Assembly: GCA_003477405.1 (NCBI GenBank)
Contig: QUDE01000001.1
Location: forward strand, 62,001-126,000
Length of the DNA: 64,000 nucleotides
Direction: 5' to 3'
Source: Ruminococcaceae bacterium AM07-15
GTDB taxonomy: Bacteria; Bacillota; Clostridia; Oscillospirales; Butyricicoccaceae
A model generated the notes under the pieces. The model had not been told where the DNA came from and did no database searches. It was given only the letters and a program-made list of their open reading frames with translations. This document shows positions 55,119-62,599 of the stretch, piece by piece (within the stretch, counting starts at the first letter, position 1; each line of letters opens with the position of its first letter). Position numbers and translations under genes: made by a program.

Positions 55119-55151
55119 CGCCCTGGCGAAAGCCGGGGCGTTTTCTTTTTT
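55119..55151 (+). terminator. Terminator right of element copy 2
   Basis: CGCCCTGGC-gaaa-GCCGGGGCG followed by TTTTCTTTTTT; the functional terminator of the amidohydrolase gene now lies beyond the element. Confidence 0.85.
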
Positions 55152-55201
55152 GGCATTTTATGATACCATAAGGGAAGTTTTGAAACAGGAGGAATGACCA
55201 G

Positions 55202-56527
55202 ATGGGAACAAACAGAGGGAAAAGACTGCCGGCTTTTTTGCTGGCAGTGTGTCTGCTTCTGCCCTTCTTGCCCCAGAAGAGTAATGCAGCCTTTTCCGAT
55301 GTACAGGACCAGTGGTTTGCACCGGCGGTGGAGGAAATGGCCCAGCGGGGGCTGATCGGCGGCTTTCCCGATGGCACCTTCCGCCCAGGAGACTGGGTCA
55401 AGCGGGGGGAAGGCGCCAAAATGACCGCCCAGGCCGTGAGCCAGCTGCCCTACACCCTGCCCCAGACGGGAAAAGGTGATTTTGCCGATTTGCAAGGCCA
55501 TTGGTCGGCCAAATATGTGCGTCAGCTGCTGGTGGAAGAGATCATAGAGCCGGAGGATTATGGGACGAACTACGGCCCCAACCAGAAGCTCACCCGGCTG
55601 GAAATGGTGCGGATGCTTCTGCGGCTGCTGGGTTTCACCCCTTCGGACACCTGGGTGGACAGCGGATTCCCTGACTTGGCTTCTTTGGATGCAGAAGACC
55701 GGTACTATTGTGAAAAGGCCGTGGAGATCGGCTTGATCCAGGGGTATTCCGATGGTTTGTTCCGGCCGGATTATCCCCTGTCCCGTGCTCAGGCTGCCGT
55801 AATGTTTCAGCGGGCTTTGCCTCTTCTCACCGTGTCGGTGGAGGGGCTGTCCGCTTATCCTGAGGCGCGCACCATTCCCCAGGCTGCAGAGTTTTTCCCT
55901 GTGGTGAAAAACAGCCAGGTTTCCGGCCAGGGGGAATACCAAGGGCGGCCTTTGTCCCTTTACCGCCATACTCTGACAAGCTGGGAGGAAGAGACGCTGG
56001 AAAAGGGGCTGAAGGAATATGAGCAGGTGATGGCCTATCAGCAATATACTCTGGTGGAGGAAAGCCGGGAAGATGGGGTGTGGTCTTTCCTTTTTGCCGA
56101 TTTGCGGGGAAGCCAGTGCTTGCTTCTGGTGCTGCGTGAAAAGGAAGCGGATACCGGCCTTCCCTCCCTCACCGCAGGGTTGTTGCAGCATACCGGAGGG
56201 GCGGAAAACTATGCCTCCTTCTGCCAGGCTTTGGGGTGCCGGATGCTCTTTTCCACAAGAGGAATGGCTCCCTCCCGGTTTTTGCCTCTGACAGGGCCGG
56301 AGGGTCAGAGCTGCCCTACCGAGTGGTATGACGCTGGCCTTTTGCCGGCCGGAGCCAGCCAGTGGGTGCAGGATGCGTTGAAAAGCGCCAGTTATGAGGA
56401 CACCGGGGAAACCATTTTGCTGGAGGGACGGGAAGGGATCCTGTTTCAAAAGGAAGGGGCCCAGGCGGCGGTGTGCCTGGATGAAGATTACCTGACTTTG
56501 TCCTATCTTCCTCAAACAGAAGAGTAA
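55202..56527 (+). CDS. SLH-domain surface protein
   Basis: Secreted 441-residue protein. Signal peptide 1-29 (cut after NA-A). Three SLH repeats at about 30-85 (FSDVQDQWFAPAVEEMAQRG), 92-150 and 157-215 (FPDLASLDAEDRYYCEKAVE, then GYSDGLFRPDYPLSRAQAA) attach it to wall polymers. The C-terminal half (about 220-441) is of unknown fold and may resemble no catalytic family that I know. GGAGGAATGACCAG precedes the ATG. Ends in a terminator interrupted by element copy 3. Confidence 0.88.
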   Translation: MGTNRGKRLPAFLLAVCLLLPFLPQKSNAAFSDVQDQWFAPAVEEMAQRGLIGGFPDGTFRPGDWVKRGEGAKMTAQAVSQLPYTLPQTGKGDFADLQGHWSAKYVRQLLVEEIIEPEDYGTNYGPNQKLTRLEMVRMLLRLLGFTPSDTWVDSGFPDLASLDAEDRYYCEKAVEIGLIQGYSDGLFRPDYPLSRAQAAVMFQRALPLLTVSVEGLSAYPEARTIPQAAEFFPVVKNSQVSGQGEYQGRPLSLYRHTLTSWEEETLEKGLKEYEQVMAYQQYTLVEESREDGVWSFLFADLRGSQCLLLVLREKEADTGLPSLTAGLLQHTGGAENYASFCQALGCRMLFSTRGMAPSRFLPLTGPEGQSCPTEWYDAGLLPAGASQWVQDALKSASYEDTGETILLEGREGILFQKEGAQAAVCLDEDYLTLSYLPQTEE

Positions 56528-56533
56528 AAAAAG

Positions 56534-56556
56534 AGCAGAGCCATCAGCGGCTCTGC
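56534..56556 (+). terminator. Terminator-stem hairpin left of element copy 3
   Basis: AGCAGAGCC-atcagc-GGCTCTGC, seven bases after the SLH gene. It matches the hairpin at 56750-56772 at 19 of 23 bases. Confidence 0.75.
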
Positions 56557-56562
56557 GGAGCG

Positions 56563-56744
56563 TGTCGAAAAAGTGGCCTCTGGCCACTTTTTCGAGTTTT
56601 TGCAAGGGCCTGCATGCACGCCTTTGGCGCACACTTGCCCCTTGAGAAGTGCAAAAAGCCACGCACAGGTCGCGGCTTTTTGCAGATTGATGAGGGCAGA
56701 GTGAAATCCCTCTTACATAACAAGCATAACAAGGTTTTTCGACA
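56563..56744 (+). repeat. Terminator-associated hairpin element, copy 3
   Basis: A 182-bp copy in the same orientation as copy 1 with perfect 10-bp inverted ends TGTCGAAAAA and TTTTTCGACA. It holds the same three hairpins. Outside the ends GAGCG on the left and GTATGA on the right also match copy 1 (GAGCG, GTCTGA), so the true ends may reach slightly further. Confidence 0.85.
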
Positions 56745-56749
56745 GTATG

Positions 56750-56778
56750 AGCAGGGCCGTCAAAGGCTCTGCTTTTTT
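56750..56778. terminator. Terminator right of element copy 3
   Basis: AGCAGGGCC-gtcaaa-GGCTCTGCT followed by TTTTT; between convergent genes, overlapping the stop codon of the DUF1835 gene. Confidence 0.8.
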
Positions 56779-57716
56779 GCCAGTGTGCGGTGATAGAGGG
56801 GACTCCCCTCTTTCGGCGCGGTCAAAGACTCCAGGCGGCCCTGGTCAATCCACTCTTCCACACGCAGGGCCCAAAAGGCATCCCCCATCCCTATGGGGTA
56901 TTGGCCCAGCAGCCGGCCGATGAGGACGGCCTCTGGGAATTGCTCCGGCAGTTTCAAGAGCTCCTGGTGGAGAAAGCCATCGTAAAAATCTTCCGGCAGG
57001 CTGAAAATCTGTCCGGCGATCACACCTCGCAACGGGGCATTTTCTCTTTTCAGCGCTTTCCACTTCCGGGAAAAGGCCGCCGCTTGCCAGGGTTCCAGCG
57101 CTTCTGTTTTTTGAGAGAGTGCTCCCCAGAGCCAGGGCGGCACTTCGCCCCAGCCGGTGGGGATGAAAGGCTGTTCTTCTCCGGGGAGAAGCGGGGGCAG
57201 CCATACCACATCCACCTGAGGAGAAAAGGGCTCCAGACGCTCCATCAGCCAGTGGAAAGCACAAAGCTCCTCTGGATTCTGACTGACCCATACCCGGATG
57301 GGTTGGTCGGATTTGGCACCTTCTTCCAGGGCGCATAGGCTTTTCTGGTTCTGGAGGGTCAGCTCTTCGGCGGCCTCTTTCCCCTGGGGGAAAATATCCA
57401 TCAGGCGGGAAAGGACCTTTTGCCGTTTGGGGCCGATCCCCTCTTCGTCAATTTCCCCTAGGGTAAGGGCCAGGGAGAGCGGGCAGATGTTCTGCCGGTC
57501 CCCTGCCAGCGGAATGGCCTTTTTCCACAAAGCCTGCTGTCTTGCTTTTTCCCTGTGGAGCAAAGCTTCCTGTTCCCCGGGAGAAAGGGGCTCTTCCTCT
57601 GGGGAACAGATCACACCGATGGCACTGGCCAGGGTGTGATCCTTCCCTGAAGCGGCCATGGCATAGGCCAGAGTTCCTGCGGCGCTTTCAGAAAATACCG
57701 CTTCCAAGTGGCTCAT
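56760..57716 (-). CDS. DUF1835-domain protein
   Basis: A 318-residue cytoplasmic protein. The N-terminus HLEAVFSESAAGTLAYAM, a central block IRVWVSQNPEELCAFHWLME and the following VDVVWLPPLLPGEE match the DUF1835 (with DUF3658-like C-terminus) family, whose function is unknown. It has no signal peptide. Translationally coupled to the acetyltransferase upstream by a four-base ATGA overlap. Confidence 0.82.
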   Translation of the reverse strand: MSHLEAVFSESAAGTLAYAMAASGKDHTLASAIGVICSPEEEPLSPGEQEALLHREKARQQALWKKAIPLAGDRQNICPLSLALTLGEIDEEGIGPKRQKVLSRLMDIFPQGKEAAEELTLQNQKSLCALEEGAKSDQPIRVWVSQNPEELCAFHWLMERLEPFSPQVDVVWLPPLLPGEEQPFIPTGWGEVPPWLWGALSQKTEALEPWQAAAFSRKWKALKRENAPLRGVIAGQIFSLPEDFYDGFLHQELLKLPEQFPEAVLIGRLLGQYPIGMGDAFWALRVEEWIDQGRLESLTAPKEGSPLYHRTLAKKQSL

Positions 57717-58141
57717 AGGGACTTTTCCATGGGGATGTGGGGACAGTGTTCATCGTAAAAAATTTCCCCACAGGGATGGTAGCCCAGCTGTTCATAAAAG
57801 GTTTGGGCATGGGTCTGGGCGCCCAGGTAGATGCCCGTTCCTCCCAGCTGCCGGGCCTTTTCCTCCAAGGCCCGTACCACCTTTTGGCCCAGATGGCGGC
57901 CGCGGTAGGGCTTGCGCACCGCCACCCGGCCCATCACATAGACTCCATCTTCCCCGTCCTTGGGGAAGAGACGGCCGGTGGCCACCGCCTCACCATCCAA
58001 AAACAAAAGCAGGTGCCAGGCCCGCTCCTCTTCCTCGTCAAATTCCGTGCTGAAGCCTTGTTCCTGCAAAAAGATCTCCTCCCGGATGGGCCGGGCCAGA
58101 GGGGCATTTTCAAGCCCTTGGACAATGGTGATTTCTTCCAT
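57713..58141 (-). CDS. GNAT-family acetyltransferase, ElaA-like
   Basis: Predicted N-acetyltransferase of 142 residues. IREEIFLQEQGFSTEFDEEE near 19-38, YVMGRVAVRKPYRGRHLGQK near 68-87 (acetyl-CoA loop) and FYEQLGYHPCGEIFYDEHCP at the end match the ElaA-type group. ATG 58141 follows AAAAGGAG. Substrate unknown; it shares an operon with the DUF1835 gene. Confidence 0.88.
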   Translation of the reverse strand: MEEITIVQGLENAPLARPIREEIFLQEQGFSTEFDEEEERAWHLLLFLDGEAVATGRLFPKDGEDGVYVMGRVAVRKPYRGRHLGQKVVRALEEKARQLGGTGIYLGAQTHAQTFYEQLGYHPCGEIFYDEHCPHIPMEKSL

Positions 58142-58288
58142 AATCGTTCTCCTTTTCCCTTGGGGGCGTGTTTTTTCTTTATTATATCCTGCTCCCCTTT
58201 TGCTGACAAGCCGTTTGCCCTGGGGGAGAAAAAAGAGTATAATGGCATCAGACCGGGCCACGGGCCCTTTGCACAAAGGAGTTGCGTC

Positions 58289-59026
58289 ATGTCATACCAA
58301 AAAGAAATCATTGCGCAGCAATATGAATGTGATATCCACGATGAATGGCCGGTGGGAGCCATTCTCCGCCATGTGCAGCAGGTGAGCACCGACCACTGTG
58401 ATGCCGAAGGCCTGACTGCAGACCGATTCCAGGAAACCGGCACGGCTTTCGTCATGGCCAAGCTGGCTTTGGAATATGTCCATCCCATCGCCGCCGGGAG
58501 CCGCCTGCGTCTTGTCACCGAGCCTGCCGTTCCCCAGCGGGCGGTGTATCGCCGCTTTACCACCATCACCGATGCCGAAGGCCGGGAGGTCTGCCGGGTG
58601 GACGCCCGGTGGGTGCTCATCGATGTGAAACAGCGGCATATTCTCCGCACCCATCCCGAAGCGCTGGCCTTCCCTTTTTCAGAGGAAGCAAACCGCACCC
58701 TGGATCTGTCCATCCCCCGGAGCACCGAGCTTGAGCCTGCCGGGGAGTATACCGCCGCCTATTCCCGCACCGACCGGAATGGGCATCTGAACAACGCCTG
58801 TTATGCCGATCTGGTTTGCGATGTGTTGCCGCCGGAGGTTTTGTGTCAGCGTCCCATCCGCCGCATGGCCATTTCCTATCATGAGGAGCTGCGGCTGGGA
58901 GAAACCATGGAACTTTTCCTGGGGAAAACCGGAGAAGATACCTATTATATCTGTGGCAAAAAAGGAGGGCGGCGCTGTTTTGAAGCCAGCGTCACCCTGG
59001 GAGAAAAAGAGAAGGAGGAATCGTGA
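58289..59026 (+). CDS. Acyl-ACP thioesterase
   Basis: Releases free fatty acids from acyl carrier protein. The 245-residue protein has two hotdog domains; the N-terminal one holds VQQVSTDHCDAEGL and the C-terminal one AYSRTDRNGHLNNACYADLV, the FatA/FatB-type catalytic stretch with Asn and His. ATG 58289 follows AAAGGAG; the long upstream frame overlaps the divergent acetyltransferase and is not real. Overlaps the next start codon. Confidence 0.92.
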   Translation: MSYQKEIIAQQYECDIHDEWPVGAILRHVQQVSTDHCDAEGLTADRFQETGTAFVMAKLALEYVHPIAAGSRLRLVTEPAVPQRAVYRRFTTITDAEGREVCRVDARWVLIDVKQRHILRTHPEALAFPFSEEANRTLDLSIPRSTELEPAGEYTAAYSRTDRNGHLNNACYADLVCDVLPPEVLCQRPIRRMAISYHEELRLGETMELFLGKTGEDTYYICGKKGGRRCFEASVTLGEKEKEES

Positions 59027-60303
59027 TGGATCATCCCGTGATCGCCCGTATTCTGGAAAAGCTGGAAAGCCGGGGGCTGCTGCCGCTGGAAAAACAGGCG
59101 GCTTTAGAGGAAAAGCTGCTGGGAGAGCGTCTGACCCTGCTGCCCGACATGATGAAAGAGACCGGACTGGACTGCTGGCTGGTGCTGGCCCAGGAGAACA
59201 ACGAAGACCCGGCTATGAAGGCTCTGATGACCTGGGACCGGCGCACCGCCCGCCGCCAGACCGCCCTGCTGTTTTTCCGGCAAGGGGATCAGGTGCACGC
59301 ACTCAGCTGGGGGATGCCTTCCCAGGTGATGGCCAAGTTCTACACCCCCTCCAAAGAAGGGGATGAAACCCTGTGCCAGGGCCTTGCCCGGCTGTTCAAA
59401 CAGTACAATCCCCAGCAGATCGGCATCAATATGGAGCTTCAGGCCGGCGGCTTCTGCGACGGCCTTTCTGCCGGGTTGTATCAGATGCTGGAAGAAGAGC
59501 TGCCCGCCCCCTGGAGAAACCGGCTGTGCTCGGCAGGGAGATTGTCCACCCGCTTTCTGGAGACCATGACAGCGGGAGAACACAAGGTGATGGAAACTCT
59601 GGTGGAGGTCACCGAGGACATCATCAAGGCCGCCTATTCCCCGGATGTGATCGTCCCGGGCCAGACCACCACCCAGGATGTGGAGTGGTTTATGCGCCAT
59701 GTGATGGCCGCCTGTCAGCTGGACTTCTGGTTTGGCCCCGATGTGGATCTGCAGCGCCAGGGGCTGGAGAGCCTTTCCAATGAAGGAGTCATTCAGCCGG
59801 GCGATCTGCTCCATTGTGACATCGGCGTCATGCTGAAATACATCCCGGTGCTCACCGATAAACAGTGGATGGCTTATGTGCGTCGTCCTGGTGAAACCGC
59901 CCCGCCCCAGGGTCTGGAGCAGCTTTTTTCCCAGTGCGGCCGGTTCCAGGAAATCGCTCGCAGCCATTTCCTCTCCGGCACGCCGGGAAATCAGGTGTTC
60001 CACAAAGCGGTGGATCAGGGCAAGGCAGAGGGCCTGTGTCCCCAGCTTTATTGCCACGGCCTGGGCGTGTTCGGCCATGGCCCCGGCCCCATCATTGGCC
60101 GTTATGACTACCAGGACAGCATCTATCCCCGGGGAGAATACCCGGTGGGCCTTCATTCCAGCCACGCCTTGGAGCTGAATGTACGGGGAAAGGTGCCTGA
60201 GTGGAATGACCAGGTGGTGCGTATCAGTCTGGAGGAGGATGTGCACATCGGAGAAACCTGTGAGTATGTTTATCACCATCAGGAGAAACTCATTGTAATA
60301 TAA
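59026..60303 (+). CDS. M24-family metallopeptidase (Xaa-Pro peptidase-like)
   Basis: A 425-residue protein with a creatinase-type N-terminal domain and a C-terminal pita-bread M24 domain. Metal ligands appear in LLHCDIGVMLKYIPVLTDKQ (two Asp), CHGLGVFGHGPGP (His), ALELNVRGKV (Glu) and CEYVYHH region (Glu in ETCEYVY). ATG 59026 is chosen since GGAGG lies seven bases upstream; a GTG at 59023 overlaps. Its start overlaps the thioesterase stop (TGATG), so the two form an operon although their roles seem unrelated. Confidence 0.9.
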   Translation: MDHPVIARILEKLESRGLLPLEKQAALEEKLLGERLTLLPDMMKETGLDCWLVLAQENNEDPAMKALMTWDRRTARRQTALLFFRQGDQVHALSWGMPSQVMAKFYTPSKEGDETLCQGLARLFKQYNPQQIGINMELQAGGFCDGLSAGLYQMLEEELPAPWRNRLCSAGRLSTRFLETMTAGEHKVMETLVEVTEDIIKAAYSPDVIVPGQTTTQDVEWFMRHVMAACQLDFWFGPDVDLQRQGLESLSNEGVIQPGDLLHCDIGVMLKYIPVLTDKQWMAYVRRPGETAPPQGLEQLFSQCGRFQEIARSHFLSGTPGNQVFHKAVDQGKAEGLCPQLYCHGLGVFGHGPGPIIGRYDYQDSIYPRGEYPVGLHSSHALELNVRGKVPEWNDQVVRISLEEDVHIGETCEYVYHHQEKLIVI

Positions 60304-60335
60304 CAAAAAGGATAAAGAGTTCCCTGCTTTTAAAT

Positions 60336-60509
60336 TATCAAAAAGCGGATCTGATCAGAGGGAGCGGTTTGTCCTGCCCCTATTGATTGGCAAAAAGCCG
60401 CGACCGGTGCGTGGCTTTTTGCACTTCTCAAGGGGCCAGTGTACGCCGAAGGCGTGCATGCAGACCCTTGCAAAAACTCGAAAAAGTGGCCGAAGCCACT
60501 TTTTCGATA
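60336..60509 (-). repeat. Terminator-associated hairpin element, copy 4
   Basis: A 174-bp reverse-orientation copy, same length as copy 1, with ends TATCAAAAAG and TTTTTCGATA. It holds the same three hairpins. The flanks are 60308-60330 and 60512-60535, alike at about 16 of 24 bases, so the duplication appears older. It lies between convergent genes. Confidence 0.8.
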
Positions 60510-60510
60510 C

Positions 60511-60537
60511 GAAGGAGAGGGATTTCCCTCTCCTTTT
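60511..60537 (-). terminator. Terminator right of element copy 4
   Basis: AAGGAGAGGG-attt-CCCTCTCCTT with T-run, next to the stop of the acetyltransferase gene; usable in both directions. Confidence 0.8.
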
Positions 60538-60540
60538 TAT

Positions 60541-61128
60541 TTAGGGTTGCTGCTCGATGAAATGCTGGGGATACCGCTCCCAATAGCCGGAATAGGTGGG
60601 ACAGCCAGGGGACAGATCCAGCTGATACATCCGGAAAGTGACGAGGATGTTTTTGGGCTGCCATAGTTCCTCATAGGAATAGCGATAGGTCATGCCCAGT
60701 TTTTCCATTACCCGGCCGCTGGCCGGGTTTTTTCTGTCGTGGGTAGCGGTGAGAAAAGACAGGCCCATCTGCCGGGCCACCGAAAGCAGGGCCCTGGCCG
60801 CTTCGGCGGCATATCCTTTTCCCCAGTGCTCCCGGGCCAGTCCATAGCCCAGGTCGTGGCTTTCTCCCGGGCTGATCTGTATATAACCGATGAGCTGGCC
60901 GCTTTCTGCCAGGCAAATGGCATAGCGGCAGGCCCCCGGCTGCTGAGTGGGGAGCCACCGTTCTTTCAAAAATGCCTGAGTCTCAGCGAGAGTTTCCACC
61001 GGATACCAGGGCAGAAAGGTGTTGACCACCGGATCGGAAAAAATCCGGAAGGCCTGGGGAGCGTCATCCAAGGAAAAGGAGCGCAGCAGAAGCCGGCGGG
61101 TTTGCAGCGGGGTAGTCATATCCATCAT
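60541..61128 (-). CDS. GNAT-family acetyltransferase, RimJ/RimL type
   Basis: A 195-residue N-acetyltransferase. LQTRRLLLRSFSLDDAPQAF near 8-27 is the RimL-type start, DLGYGLAREHWGKGYAAEAA near 93-112 the acetyl-CoA loop, and GRVMEKLGMTYRYSYEELW the C-terminal block. ATG 61128 overlaps the MATE stop as ATGA and has GGAAG upstream. Coexpressed with the MATE pump, so a drug-modifying role is conceivable but not shown. Confidence 0.88.
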   Translation of the reverse strand: MMDMTTPLQTRRLLLRSFSLDDAPQAFRIFSDPVVNTFLPWYPVETLAETQAFLKERWLPTQQPGACRYAICLAESGQLIGYIQISPGESHDLGYGLAREHWGKGYAAEAARALLSVARQMGLSFLTATHDRKNPASGRVMEKLGMTYRYSYEELWQPKNILVTFRMYQLDLSPGCPTYSGYWERYPQHFIEQQP

Positions 61129-62432
61129 TGTATTCTTCCTTTCCACAGTAAAGTGACTGAAAAGAGGGCCACCAGCCCTTCGGTGACGGGAAAAGTAAGC
61201 CAGACTCCGGTGAGATCCCACAGCTTGGAGAGCAAAAAGGCCATAGGCACGATAAGCACAAGTCCCCGGGACAGGGAGATCACATGGGCGGGCATAGCAC
61301 GCTGGGTGGCGGCAAAATAGGTGGTGGCCACCGTGTTGATGCCCACAAAAGCCAGGGCGATAAAATAGAGCCGCAGCCCAAAGGAGGCCATTTGCTGCAA
61401 AAGAGCATTCCCTTCGCTGTTGAACACCGCGGTAAGAGGCTGGGCGCCCAGGGTGAGCACCGCTTCCATCAGCAAGGCAGCTGCAAGGGACCAGATTAGT
61501 CCCAGAAAAAGAACATGACGCAGGTTTTCCTTGTCCTGTGCGCCATAGGCCCGGCTGAGGATGGGCTGCATTCCCTGGGAAAGGCCGGTGAGCACAGCCA
61601 CCGCCACCAGGGACAGATTGGCCACCACTCCGTAGGCCGCTACCGCCACATCCCCCTGGAGAGACAGGAGGATGGTGTTGAACACGGCGATGACCACTCC
61701 GGAAGAAATTTCAGGAACCAGGGAAGGAATGCCCAGCAAAACCATTTGCAAAAGCGGGGCCCGCTTCCCTTCCTGCCAGCAAAAGCGGAAGCCGCTCTTT
61801 TTGCTCAGCCAGTGGGGGGACAGAATGGCGATGCCGATCAAAGGGGCCGCGCCGGTGGCCAGAGCGGCGCCGAACATCCCCAGGCCGCAGGGGAAAATGA
61901 AGATGTAATCCAAAACAATGTTGGACAGGCTCCCGCCCAGCATGGCGGCCATAGCCCGGCGGGGATCGCCGTCATTGCGCACAAAGCAGGTAAAGACATC
62001 GTTGAGCATAAAGGCCGGGGCAAAGACCATGAGCACCCGGAGATAGGAGCTGCTCATTTCCAGCACTTTCCCTTGGGCGCCCAAAGCCTGGGCCAAGGGC
62101 CGGGCAAACATGAGGCCGGTGAGGGAAAAAAGCACCCCCAGGAAAAGGGCCAGGCACAATGCCTGGGTAAAAGCGCCGTCGCCGCTTTGCCGGTCCCCTT
62201 GCCCCCGGCCGATGGAATAACGGATGCCGCCGCCCATGCCCAGCATCAGCCCCAGACCGTGGATCAGGCTGTAAACCGGCAAAGCCAGGTTGAGGGCGGC
62301 CAGTCCCTGGGCCCCGGTGGCCCGGGAAATGAAAAAGGTGTCCGCCAGGATATAACAGGAGATCCCCAGCATCCCCAGCATATTCAGACTGGCATACCGG
62401 GCAAACTCCTTCCCTGCACTGTGTTTGTCCAT
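61125..62432 (-). CDS. MATE-family efflux transporter with attenuator leader
   Basis: A 435-residue membrane transporter with twelve predicted spans in two repeats: ARYASLNMLGMLGISCYILA and DTFFISRATGAQGLAALNLA open the first half, PSLVPEISSGVVIAVFNTIL the second. Family members export cationic drugs with Na+ or H+. GATGGAGGG lies upstream of the ATG. Its leader (62433-62556) carries a short ORF and a long terminator hairpin, so expression is probably inducible by attenuation. Followed by a coupled acetyltransferase. Confidence 0.92.
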   Translation of the reverse strand: MDKHSAGKEFARYASLNMLGMLGISCYILADTFFISRATGAQGLAALNLALPVYSLIHGLGLMLGMGGGIRYSIGRGQGDRQSGDGAFTQALCLALFLGVLFSLTGLMFARPLAQALGAQGKVLEMSSSYLRVLMVFAPAFMLNDVFTCFVRNDGDPRRAMAAMLGGSLSNIVLDYIFIFPCGLGMFGAALATGAAPLIGIAILSPHWLSKKSGFRFCWQEGKRAPLLQMVLLGIPSLVPEISSGVVIAVFNTILLSLQGDVAVAAYGVVANLSLVAVAVLTGLSQGMQPILSRAYGAQDKENLRHVLFLGLIWSLAAALLMEAVLTLGAQPLTAVFNSEGNALLQQMASFGLRLYFIALAFVGINTVATTYFAATQRAMPAHVISLSRGLVLIVPMAFLLSKLWDLTGVWLTFPVTEGLVALFSVTLLWKGRIQ

Positions 62433-62453
62433 AGATTTCCCTCCATCGTTTGC

Positions 62454-62512
62454 AAAAAAAGGACGCCAGAGCTTCCCATCTTCAACGGCCTACGATGGAA
62501 AGCCTGGCGTCC
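62454..62512 (-). terminator. Terminator/attenuator in the MATE leader
   Basis: On the - strand GGACGCCAG-g-CTTTCCATC pairs with GATGGGAAG-ct-CTGGCGTCC around a 12-base loop, followed by seven T. It ends about 20 bases before the MATE start, inside the leader. Confidence 0.8.
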
Positions 62513-62553
62513 ATAGCCCCCATCCGGCGATGGAGGCCTGCCTTTTGTTTCAT
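62482..62553 (-). CDS. Putative 23-residue leader peptide of the MATE gene
   Basis: ATG 62553 opens a frame of 23 codons (MKQKAGLHRRMGAMDARLSI, then VGR) ending at TGA 62484-62482 in the loop of the terminator. The predicted transcript start is only about three to four bases before the ATG, so it would be leaderless or nearly so. Codons 14-20 form the left arm of the terminator, so a ribosome paused there would block the hairpin. No conserved peptide family is recognised; this is a prediction from layout. Confidence 0.45.
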   Translation of the reverse strand: MKQKAGLHRRMGAMDARLSIVGR

Positions 62554-62562
62554 TGTGTTTTG

Positions 62563-62591
62563 AGTATACAAAAAGGGAGAAATTTTGTCAA
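62563..62591 (-). promoter_or_regulatory. Sigma-A promoter of the MATE operon
   Basis: Perfect TTGACA (62591-62586), 17-base spacer, TATACT (62568-62563) on the - strand, just downstream of the MFS gene stop. Confidence 0.88.
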
Positions 62592-62599
62592 CATCCGGC

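Noticed and set aside
56544..56732. Short ORFs across the repeat copies with shared KKPRPVRGFLH-like peptides
   Set aside because: The shared peptide reflects the repeat DNA; no starts with ribosome sites and stems dominate the sequence.
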